From an uncultured Bacilli bacterium (lineage in GTDB: Bacteria > Bacillota_I > Bacilli_A > RF39 > UBA660): DNA of 7,703 nucleotides. Below, piece after piece: positions 1-5,921 of this stretch (within the stretch, counting starts at the first letter, position 1; every line of letters starts with the position of its first letter). The stretch lies in NCBI GenBank assembly GCA_904502155.1, contig CAJGDV010000055.1, positions 1 to 7,703 of the forward strand, in the 5' to 3' direction. The notes under the pieces were generated by a model. That model was not told the origin of the DNA. It ran no database searches and saw only the letters and a program-made list of their open reading frames with translations. The translations under genes were made by a program, and so were the position numbers.

Positions 1-290
1 AAAACCAATACATTAACAAAAGGGTAGAAAAGACCAAATGTTAAACCTGTAAGGGGTAGGGTAAGCCAAATTAAAACTGGTTTAATTGTTTTATTTAAAA
101 AATAAATTATTATTGCTGCTATAAGCCCCCAAAAACCAAAAAATTCTGAATCTATATAAATTGTATTTTTAAATAAAATAGATGCTGTTATTAATATTAA
201 TGCATATCCAACCATATATAATAACCAGTCTATAAACTTATTTAATCTAGCTATCTTATTTTCAATAATAACTAACTTCAATTTAATCAT
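1..290 (-). CDS. YvlD/phage-holin-4-like small membrane protein, cut off at its C-terminus by the window edge
   Basis: An open frame reads from an ATG at 290 (or a TTG at 281) to the left edge, giving 96 or 93 residues without a stop. Numbered from the ATG, it has a short charged N-terminus and hydrophobic segments at about 22-40, 50-65, 72-82 and 84-96. The stretch around N66, K70-P71, T77-L-P79 and T84-F-G86 resembles the hallmark 'lN..IKP.l..ltlPlT.lT.Glf' of the PF04020 family (YvlD, 'phage holin family 4'). Those are small integral membrane proteins of about 110-120 residues with four helices, so probably only a few tens of residues are missing. Family members are widespread on bacterial chromosomes; the holin name is historical and no lysis role follows. 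The gene lies 31 bp past the radical SAM stop with its own likely promoter. Family assignment is from remembered motif; the cellular role is unknown. Confidence 0.8.
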   Translation of the reverse strand, partial: MIKLKLVIIENKIARLNKFIDWLLYMVGYALILITASILFKNTIYIDSEFFGFWGLIAAIIIYFLNKTIKPVLIWLTLPLTGLTFGLFYPFVNVLV

Positions 291-295
291 CTCCT
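291..295 (-). promoter_or_regulatory. Ribosome binding site that makes the start of the YvlD-like gene ambiguous
   Basis: The minus strand reads AGGAG directly followed by ATGATTAAATTG. The ATG at 290-288 abuts the Shine-Dalgarno with no spacer, which is normally too close. The in-frame TTG at 281-279 lies 9 nt downstream, at a usual distance. The TTG is therefore the more plausible start, although automated callers would probably choose the ATG. The two differ by three residues. Confidence 0.6.
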
Positions 296-304
296 ATATT
301 AAAT

Positions 305-333
305 AGTATACCATAAAACTGTTATCTTTTAAA
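305..333 (-). promoter_or_regulatory. Promoter for the YvlD-like gene (TG-extended -10)
   Basis: On the minus strand an extended -10, TGG-TATACT, has its hexamer at 310-305 (five of six bases match TATAAT). Seventeen bases upstream is TTTAAA at 333-328 (four of six match TTGACA). The -35 lies inside the last codons of the radical SAM gene. Transcription would start near 298, leaving a leader of only about 8-17 nt. Consensus match by eye. Confidence 0.5.
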
Positions 334-1146
334 AGAACAATGTTGACAAAGTTTTTCAATCCTTTTATTTTGTTTAAAATTTTCAATTATTTCAACTGTT
401 TTTTCACTTGATAATATTTCATCGATTTCTTGATTGAAAATATTTCCTAAGTTTATAATTCCATCTTGATCTAGGCAACATGGAACTACAGTTCCATCGC
501 TTAAAATACCTATATGAGTTTTAAGACCATAACAAAATCCAGTTTTATTGTTTATATTATTATCTAAAGAAGGCCATTCAAATTCAATATCTTTATTAAA
601 ATAAAGTCTATCTTTAATTTTGATATTCATAATATTTAGTAAATCTTCTTTTTTATCAGAACAATTATAATGATTACATATTAATTGAATAACATTTTGA
701 AAATGTTGATTTTCTTTAGAATATGTCCAAAAACGATATACAATGTTTACGTTATGATTATTTTTTAATATCTCATCACAAGAATTTAAAATTATTTTTA
801 TTTCATCTAAATCATTATATGAATGAAAACTAATATTAATTTGTCTTATTATTTCATTAGTTTTTAAAGTTTCTATTTGTTTTTTAATCAATGTACCATT
901 AGTTGTAATATTAACATTAATATTATTTTCTTTACAAATTTTAATTAGAGTAGGGAATGAAGAATGTAATAAAGGTTCACCTTTAATATGCATATAAATA
1001 TAATTAGTTATAGGTTTAATTTTATTAATTACATTCTTAAATTCTTCTACTTTCATTTCTCTTTTATTGCGTGATGAAGTAGGGCAGAAAGAGCAACTTT
1101 TATTACATATATTAGTAACTTCTACATAAACTTTTTTAAATTTCAT
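322..1146 (-). CDS. Radical SAM/SPASM domain protein, function unknown
   Basis: A 274-residue radical S-adenosylmethionine enzyme, expected to be cytosolic. The cluster-binding CxxxCxxC is C14, C18, C21, followed by Pro. The SAM-binding 'GEP' motif is G56-E57-P58 and the TTNGT strand is 81-85. A SPASM-like C-terminus supplies C205, C223-C224 and C267-xx-C270, which probably bind an auxiliary Fe-S cluster. The N-terminus (YVEVTNICNKSCSFCP), the HIKGEPLLH segment and NISFHS resemble a group of Firmicutes radical SAM proteins that I remember as uncharacterised. SPASM enzymes often modify peptides or serve as maturases, but no short precursor gene lies beside this one and the substrate cannot be named. 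The ATG overlaps the uvrB TAA by one base, which argues for co-expression. The length is near complete for a minimal radical SAM plus short SPASM protein, and there are no frame breaks. Confidence 0.9.
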   Translation of the reverse strand: MKFKKVYVEVTNICNKSCSFCPTSSRNKREMKVEEFKNVINKIKPITNYIYMHIKGEPLLHSSFPTLIKICKENNINVNITTNGTLIKKQIETLKTNEIIRQINISFHSYNDLDEIKIILNSCDEILKNNHNVNIVYRFWTYSKENQHFQNVIQLICNHYNCSDKKEDLLNIMNIKIKDRLYFNKDIEFEWPSLDNNINNKTGFCYGLKTHIGILSDGTVVPCCLDQDGIINLGNIFNQEIDEILSSEKTVEIIENFKQNKRIEKLCQHCSFKR

Positions 1147-1158
1147 TATAAACTTCCT
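1144..1158 (-). promoter_or_regulatory. TAATG stop-start overlap and internal ribosome site coupling uvrB to the radical SAM gene
   Basis: The uvrB stop TAA (1148-1146) and the radical SAM ATG (1146-1144) share one base. An AGGAAG sequence at 1158-1153, inside the last uvrB codons, lies 6 nt before the ATG and can serve as ribosome binding site. The arrangement is typical of translational coupling within one mRNA. There is no room for a separate promoter other than inside uvrB. Confidence 0.8.
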
Positions 1159-3095
1159 TTAAGTTCAAAAAGGGCATCTCTTAATTCGGTTGCTCTTTCA
1201 AAATCAAGATTTTGAGCTGCTTCCATCATCTCTTTCTCAATTTTTTGAATTAATGACATTTTTTCTTTTTTACTCATTTTTTCAGATTTATCTACTTCTT
1301 CATCACTTATATTAGAAATTGCATCTCTAACTTCTTTAATAATTGTTTTTGGAACAATATTATGCTCTTTATTATATTTCATTTGTATTTCTCTTCTTCT
1401 TGAAGTTTCATTGATCGCATATTCCATGGCTTCACTAATAGTATCAGCATACATTATAACTTTTCCGTTAGCATTTCTTGCTGCACGACCAATAGTTTGA
1501 ATTAAACTACGAGAACTTCTTAAAAATCCTTGTTTATCAGCATCCATTATTGTAACTAAACTAACCTCAGGAATATCTAATCCTTCTCTTAATAAGTTAA
1601 TACCAACTAAAACATCATATTTACCTAATCTTAAATCTCTTATAATTTTCATTCGTTCAAGTGTTTTAATTTCACTATGAAGATAAGCTACTTTAATATC
1701 TAATTTTTTTAAATAATCTGTTAATTCTTCTGCCATTCTAATAGTTAATGTTGTAATTAAAACTTTTTCATTTTTATTAATAATATTATTAATTTCTTCA
1801 ACAAGATTGTCGATTTGATTTCTTGTAGGTCTAACTTCTATCACAGGATCTAATAAACCAGTTGGTCTAATAATTTGTTCTATAACCTTTTTTGATTTTT
1901 CTAATTCATAATCACCAGGGGTTGCTGAAACATAAATAACATTGTCTAATTTTTCTTCAAATTCAGTAAATTTCAGTGGTCTATTATCCATAGCACTTGG
2001 TAATCTAAATCCATAATCTACTAAAACACTTTTTCTAGCTTGATCTCCATTATACATCGCTCTTACTTGAGGTACAGTGACATGTGATTCATCAATAACT
2101 AATAAAAAATCATCACCAAAGAAATCAATTAATGTAGTAGGTGTTTCTCCAGGTCCTTTAAGTGCTAAATGTCTTGAATAATTTTCTACACCACGGCAAA
2201 ATCCAGTTTCTGTAAGCATTTCTATATCATAATTTGTTCTTTCATTAATACGTTGAAATTCAATTAACTTGTTATCGTTTTTAAATTTTAATAATTGCTC
2301 ATTTAATTCTTCTTTAATATTTTTTATTGCAATTTTTAATTTTTCTTCACTTGTTACAAAGTGACTTGCCGGGAAAATTGTAATGGTTTTTTTATTTTGA
2401 ATAACAGCACCAGTTAAAATATCAAATTCTGAAATCCTTTCGATTTCATCACCCCAAAATTCAACTCTAATTCCTTTACCATGCTGACTTACAGGGATAA
2501 CTTCTAAAACATCACCTTTAGCTCTAAAAGTTCCTCTTTTAAAATCCATATTATTTCTTTCATAAAGCATATCAACTAATTTTTCAATTAAATTATCTCT
2601 TTCAATTTGTTCACCAATATTTAATGTTATTGTTTTATTAGCATATTCTTCTTTATCACCAATACCATAAATACATGAAACACTTGATACAACTATAACA
2701 TCTTTATGTTTTAATAAAGCTGCTGTTGCACTATGTCTTAATTCATCGATTTCATCATTTATAGATGCATCTTTTTCAATATATGTATCTGTTTTTGCTA
2801 CATATGCTTCTGGTTGATAATAATCATAATATGATACAAAATATTCTACATGATTATTTGGAAATAATTCTTTTAATTCACTATATAACTGTCCCGCTAA
2901 AGTTTTATTATGTGCCAAAATCAAAGTTGGTTTATTAATTTCTTTTATAACATTAGCAATTGTAAATGTTTTACCAGTTCCTGTTGCTCCTAATAATACT
3001 TGATTTTTTTCATTTTTGTTAATACCGTCTACTAATTTTTTTATAGCTTCTGGTTGATCACCAGAAGGTTTATATTTAGAAATTAATTCAAACAT
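1146..3095 (-). CDS. uvrB: UvrABC excinuclease subunit B (nucleotide excision repair)
   Basis: A 649-residue UvrB, close to the usual 650-670. UvrB receives damaged DNA from UvrA, opens the strands with an ATP-driven helicase-like fold, verifies the lesion and recruits UvrC for dual incision. Visible motifs: Walker A GATGTGKT at 36-43; the Tyr-rich beta-hairpin region FVSYYDYYQPEAY at about 86-98; Walker B with DESH at 335-338; YVSATPGDYE at 388-397; helicase motif VI QTIGRAAR at 533-540; and a C-terminal UVR domain at about 613-648 with DFERATELRD, which contacts UvrC. The start is set by AGGAGG at 3107-3102, 6 nt before the ATG. Its promoter lies in the 65-bp gap behind the ATPase terminator. 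In many Firmicutes uvrA follows uvrB; here a radical SAM gene does. No LexA-type GAAC-N4-GTTC box is visible upstream. All key motifs are intact. Confidence 0.98.
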   Translation of the reverse strand: MFELISKYKPSGDQPEAIKKLVDGINKNEKNQVLLGATGTGKTFTIANVIKEINKPTLILAHNKTLAGQLYSELKELFPNNHVEYFVSYYDYYQPEAYVAKTDTYIEKDASINDEIDELRHSATAALLKHKDVIVVSSVSCIYGIGDKEEYANKTITLNIGEQIERDNLIEKLVDMLYERNNMDFKRGTFRAKGDVLEVIPVSQHGKGIRVEFWGDEIERISEFDILTGAVIQNKKTITIFPASHFVTSEEKLKIAIKNIKEELNEQLLKFKNDNKLIEFQRINERTNYDIEMLTETGFCRGVENYSRHLALKGPGETPTTLIDFFGDDFLLVIDESHVTVPQVRAMYNGDQARKSVLVDYGFRLPSAMDNRPLKFTEFEEKLDNVIYVSATPGDYELEKSKKVIEQIIRPTGLLDPVIEVRPTRNQIDNLVEEINNIINKNEKVLITTLTIRMAEELTDYLKKLDIKVAYLHSEIKTLERMKIIRDLRLGKYDVLVGINLLREGLDIPEVSLVTIMDADKQGFLRSSRSLIQTIGRAARNANGKVIMYADTISEAMEYAINETSRRREIQMKYNKEHNIVPKTIIKEVRDAISNISDEEVDKSEKMSKKEKMSLIQKIEKEMMEAAQNLDFERATELRDALFELKGSL

Positions 3096-3101
3096 AATTC
3101 A

Positions 3102-3107
3102 CCTCCT
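3102..3107 (-). promoter_or_regulatory. Consensus Shine-Dalgarno of uvrB
   Basis: The minus strand reads AGGAGGTGAATT before the ATG, a full AGGAGG with a 6-nt spacer. It confirms the uvrB start and shows that this organism uses the canonical anti-Shine-Dalgarno. Confidence 0.9.
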
Positions 3108-3122
3108 AAAAATTCAACAATA

Positions 3123-3151
3123 ATTTTATCATATAAACTATAATAAAGCAA
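3123..3151 (-). promoter_or_regulatory. Promoter of the uvrB / radical SAM unit
   Basis: On the minus strand the extended -10 is TGA-TAAAAT, with its hexamer at 3128-3123 (five of six match TATAAT) and TG at 3131-3130. Exactly 17 bp upstream is TTGCTT at 3151-3146, which matches only the TTG of the -35 consensus. Transcription would begin near 3116, giving a leader of about 20 nt that just holds the AGGAGG. The -35 shares two bases with the T-tail of the preceding terminator, so the units are packed end to end. An imperfect symmetry, TTTAT-ATG-ATAAA, covers the -10 but is expected by chance in DNA this AT-rich. Confidence 0.6.
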
Positions 3152-3175
3152 AAAAGACTATTAATTAGTCTTTTT
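3150..3175 (-). terminator. Intrinsic terminator of the P-type ATPase gene, overlapping its last codons
   Basis: On the minus strand AAAAAGACTA (3175-3166) pairs perfectly with TAGTCTTTTT (3160-3151) across the 5-nt loop 3165-3161, and the 3' arm runs into a tract of six T. The 10-bp stem includes the codons for the last few residues, and the loop holds the TAA stop. Only two G-C pairs support the stem, as expected in so AT-rich a genome. On the opposite strand the T-run is five, so weak two-way action is possible, but no plus-strand gene ends here. Confidence 0.8.
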
Positions 3176-5818
3176 AAAATATTTAGCAATTAATACTTTA
3201 TTAAAATCTGATACAATTGCAAACGCAATAGGAACTATTAAACATAACAAGTATTCAAATGTTGTAAGTTTTACTAAACTGAATATATTTCTAAAGAATG
3301 GTATAAATATAACCATTAATTGAAGCCCAATAGTTAAAATTGTACCTATAATCATAGGTTTATTAGAAAATAATCCAATATCTTTAACAAGTTTTTTATC
3401 AGATCTCATTACTTGTGCGAATAATAATTCTATAAACGATAACATAATGAATGAAATAGTCATAGCTTCTTTATGTGAATAATTAAATTCAAATATAATA
3501 AAGATTGTTAATATAACAATACTTTTTAAAATTGCTGGTACCATTATTCTACAAATCAAGAAAGGAGTAAAAAATTTCTCGTTTGCTTTTCTTGGTTTTT
3601 CATTCATAATATTTTTTTCAGCTTTTTCAAATCCTAAAGTTATTGCAGGAATTGTATCTGTTATTAAATTTATCCATAAAAGTTGAATAGGTAACATAAT
3701 ATTATGTCCTATTAATGTTCCAAAGAAAATAATAATTACTTCAGCCAAATTTGAAGCAAGTAGATAAGCTATTACATTTTGAATATTTGTATAAATTCTT
3801 CTACCTTCTTCAACAGCCGATACAATAGTTGAAAAATTATCATCAGCAATAATCATACTAGAAACACTTTTTGAAACCTCTGTTCCTGTGATGCCCATTC
3901 CAATACCAATATCAGCATTTTTCAAGGCTGGTGCATCATTAACACCATCTCCAGTCATAGCAACAGTTTTTCCAAGTTTCTTCCAAGTTTTTACAATTCT
4001 TAATTTATTTTCTGGTGAAACACGAGCATAAACTCTAATTCGTTCAATATTTTTTTCGAATGTTTCATCATCCATTTCATCAAGTTGATTTCCAGTAATT
4101 GCTTTATATTTTTTGTTATAAATTCCAATTTCAGATGCTATAGCAATAGCAGTATCTTTATTATCACCAGTAATCATAATTGGAATCATTCCAGCTTGAA
4201 AACATTTTTCAACAGCATCTTTTGCTTCATCTCTTGGAGGATCAATCATACCAATTAATCCAACATAAATAAGGTCTGTTTCAATTTTTTCTTTATGAAT
4301 TTCTTCAGGTACTTTTTTTAAATCTCTATATGCAAATGCTAAAACACGTAAAGCTTTTTTAGACATGTTATTATTAATTTTTAAGATTTTTTCTTTTAAT
4401 TTATTTGTTAATTCAACTTTTTGACCATTAATAATAGCATGCGTTGAGTGATTTAATATAGATTCAACAGCACCTTTTGTATATACTCTATATTCACCAT
4501 TTAATTCGTTGATTGTACTCATCATTTTTCTTTCAGAATCAAATGGAATTTCTTCAACTCTCTCATGTTTTATATCATAATTTTTCTTTTCGATACCAAA
4601 TTTTTGTGCATATGAAACTAATGCAGTCTCAGTTGGATCGCCTAATAATTCTTCATCATTATACTTTGTATCATTACAAAGTAGCATATCATGAACAATT
4701 GTTTTGTATTTCATTTCTTTAATTTCATCAAAAGTAACTTCATCAGCATCTTTACTTTCTAAACCAATACTGATTTCTTTTACAGTCATTTTGTTTTGAG
4801 TTAATGTTCCTGTTTTATCAGAGCAAATAATTTCTGTTGAACCTAATGCTTCAACTGAAGATAATTTTCTTATTATACTTTTTTCTTTTGCCATTTTTTG
4901 AACACCAATTGACAAAATAATTGTAATTGCTGCTGGTAAACCTTCAGGAATAGCAGCAACAGCAAGTGATACCGCTAACATGAAAACTTCAAGTAGGGGA
5001 TTATTTCTAAAAATACCTAAAATAACCATAAGTAAACCTATAATAACTACAATTATACTTAATGATTTACTTATTTCATTCATTTTCTTTTGTAATGGTG
5101 TAAGTGTTTCAGTATCATTACTTAAAATTAATGCTATTTTTCCAAGTTCAGTGTTCATACCTGTTTTAGTAACAACACCTTGGCCATGTCCATATACTAT
5201 ATAGCTTCCTGAATATAACATATTTTTTCGATCTGCCAACATAGTATTATCTTCATATACATCTAATTTTTTGTGAACTGGAATTGATTCACCAGTTAAT
5301 GCTGATTCATCAGCTCTTAATGATGAATTTTCAATAATTCTAATATCTGCAGGTACAAAATCTCCTGCTTCAATTAAAACAATATCTCCAATTACTAAAT
5401 CATCACTGTTAATATTTTTTATTACACCATTTCTTTTTACCTTAATAAAAGGTATTTGTAATTTTTTTAAAGAATCAATAGCTTTTTCAGCTTTGCTTTC
5501 TTGTACAACTCCCATTATAGCATTTAATAATACTACAATTATAATGATTATAGAATCAGTTAATGATTCTCCTTCTAAAATAGATATAGCTCCAGATAAT
5601 AATGCAGCTACAAGCAATATAATAATCATTATATTCTTAAATTGATCTAAGAACTTAGCAAATAAAGTTTTACTATGACCTTCTTTCAATTTGTTTGGGC
5701 CATAATTTTCTAATCTTTTCAATGCCTCTTCTTCATTTAAACCTTCTTTTGTTGTGTTTAATTTTTGATACACCTCATCGATGCTAATATTGTAAAATTT
5801 CTCTTCGTCTTCTTTCAT
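3161..5818 (-). CDS. Calcium-transporting P-type ATPase (P2A, SERCA-like)
   Basis: An 885-residue integral membrane pump that couples ATP hydrolysis to cation export, by family most likely Ca2+. In order: Cation_ATPase_N (about 8-75); M1-M2 (64-81, 86-106); actuator loop TGES 175-178; M3-M4 (252-270, 277-305) with PEGLP 291-295; phosphorylation motif DKTGTLT with Asp334; nucleotide-binding domain with FDSERK (426-431) and KGA (448-450); TGDN 550-553; hinge TGDGVNDAP 622-630; then M5-M10 to about 872. Calcium ligands align by eye with SERCA: E292 in M4, N690 and E693 in M5, N717, T720 and D721 in M6, and E797 in M8, so both sites look present. An upstream in-frame ATG at 5881 would add 21 residues, but it lies upstream of the promoter and lacks a ribosome site; GGAGG at 5827-5823 supports the ATG at 5818. 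Substrate is inferred; Mn2+ or other divalent cations are not excluded. Confidence 0.95.
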   Translation of the reverse strand: MKEDEEKFYNISIDEVYQKLNTTKEGLNEEEALKRLENYGPNKLKEGHSKTLFAKFLDQFKNIMIIILLVAALLSGAISILEGESLTDSIIIIIVVLLNAIMGVVQESKAEKAIDSLKKLQIPFIKVKRNGVIKNINSDDLVIGDIVLIEAGDFVPADIRIIENSSLRADESALTGESIPVHKKLDVYEDNTMLADRKNMLYSGSYIVYGHGQGVVTKTGMNTELGKIALILSNDTETLTPLQKKMNEISKSLSIIVVIIGLLMVILGIFRNNPLLEVFMLAVSLAVAAIPEGLPAAITIILSIGVQKMAKEKSIIRKLSSVEALGSTEIICSDKTGTLTQNKMTVKEISIGLESKDADEVTFDEIKEMKYKTIVHDMLLCNDTKYNDEELLGDPTETALVSYAQKFGIEKKNYDIKHERVEEIPFDSERKMMSTINELNGEYRVYTKGAVESILNHSTHAIINGQKVELTNKLKEKILKINNNMSKKALRVLAFAYRDLKKVPEEIHKEKIETDLIYVGLIGMIDPPRDEAKDAVEKCFQAGMIPIMITGDNKDTAIAIASEIGIYNKKYKAITGNQLDEMDDETFEKNIERIRVYARVSPENKLRIVKTWKKLGKTVAMTGDGVNDAPALKNADIGIGMGITGTEVSKSVSSMIIADDNFSTIVSAVEEGRRIYTNIQNVIAYLLASNLAEVIIIFFGTLIGHNIMLPIQLLWINLITDTIPAITLGFEKAEKNIMNEKPRKANEKFFTPFLICRIMVPAILKSIVILTIFIIFEFNYSHKEAMTISFIMLSFIELLFAQVMRSDKKLVKDIGLFSNKPMIIGTILTIGLQLMVIFIPFFRNIFSLVKLTTFEYLLCLIVPIAFAIVSDFNKVLIAKYFKKTN

Positions 5819-5822
5819 AGAA

Positions 5823-5827
5823 CCTCC
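5823..5827 (-). promoter_or_regulatory. Ribosome binding site that fixes the ATPase start at 5818
   Basis: The minus strand reads GGAGG-TTCT-ATG. The 4-nt spacing is a little short but workable. No comparable purine-rich site precedes the alternative ATG at 5881, and that codon lies upstream of the predicted transcription start near 5845. Confidence 0.85.
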
Positions 5828-5844
5828 ATTTTCTTTATTTTTAC

Positions 5845-5861
5845 GTGGTACATTATACCAC
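5845..5861 (-). repeat. Perfect inverted repeat over the -10 of the ATPase promoter (possible operator)
   Basis: GTGGTA and TACCAC form perfect 6-bp arms around the 5-bp centre TAATG (minus-strand reading). The element covers the whole -10 and reaches the predicted transcription start, where a dimeric repressor could block RNA polymerase. The arms have three G-C pairs each, unusual for intergenic DNA this AT-rich. Chance is not excluded, and no second copy was seen at the other two promoters. Confidence 0.45.
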
Positions 5862-5880
5862 AAAATCGCAAAAAAATCCA
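5852..5880 (-). promoter_or_regulatory. Promoter of the P-type ATPase gene, with perfect extended -10
   Basis: The minus strand carries TGG-TATAAT (5860-5852), a complete TG-extended -10 with a perfect hexamer at 5857-5852. The -35 position at 17 bp spacing (5880-5875) reads TGGATT, a poor match, so the extended -10 probably carries recognition. The likely transcription start is near 5845, with a leader of about 27 nt before the ATG. The unit begins about 35 bp after the terminator of the upstream gene, so the ATPase seems to be its own transcription unit. Confidence 0.75.
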
Positions 5881-5892
5881 TATTATCATATG

Positions 5893-5921
5893 AAAAAAAG
5901 AAGTAAATTATTCTTACTTCT
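5893..5921 (-). terminator. Intrinsic terminator of the Asn-rich protein gene, overlapping its stop codon
   Basis: On the minus strand AGAAGTAA (5921-5914) pairs with TTACTTCT (5906-5899) across a 7-nt loop (5913-5907). The 3' arm runs straight into seven T (5899-5893). The 5' arm contains the last sense codons and the TAA stop. The stem has two G-C pairs. Confidence 0.8.

Noticed and set aside
1..290. Prophage lysis gene, based on the 'phage holin' family name
   Set aside because: No endolysin, tail or other phage gene is nearby, and PF04020-like proteins are common chromosomal membrane proteins.
322..1146. Ribosomal-peptide (RiPP) biosynthetic cluster around the radical SAM/SPASM gene
   Set aside because: No precursor peptide, transporter or peptidase gene is adjacent; the neighbours are uvrB and a small membrane protein.
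3096..3160. LexA/SOS box upstream of uvrB
   Set aside because: No GAAC-N4-GTTC or similar palindrome is present. The TTTAT-ATG-ATAAA symmetry over the -10 is pure A/T apart from one G and is expected by chance.
5819..5881. N-terminal extension of the ATPase from the ATG at 5881
   Set aside because: It has no ribosome site, lies upstream of a perfect extended -10 promoter, and the added residues are not part of the Cation_ATPase_N domain. The ATG at 5818 has GGAGG in front.
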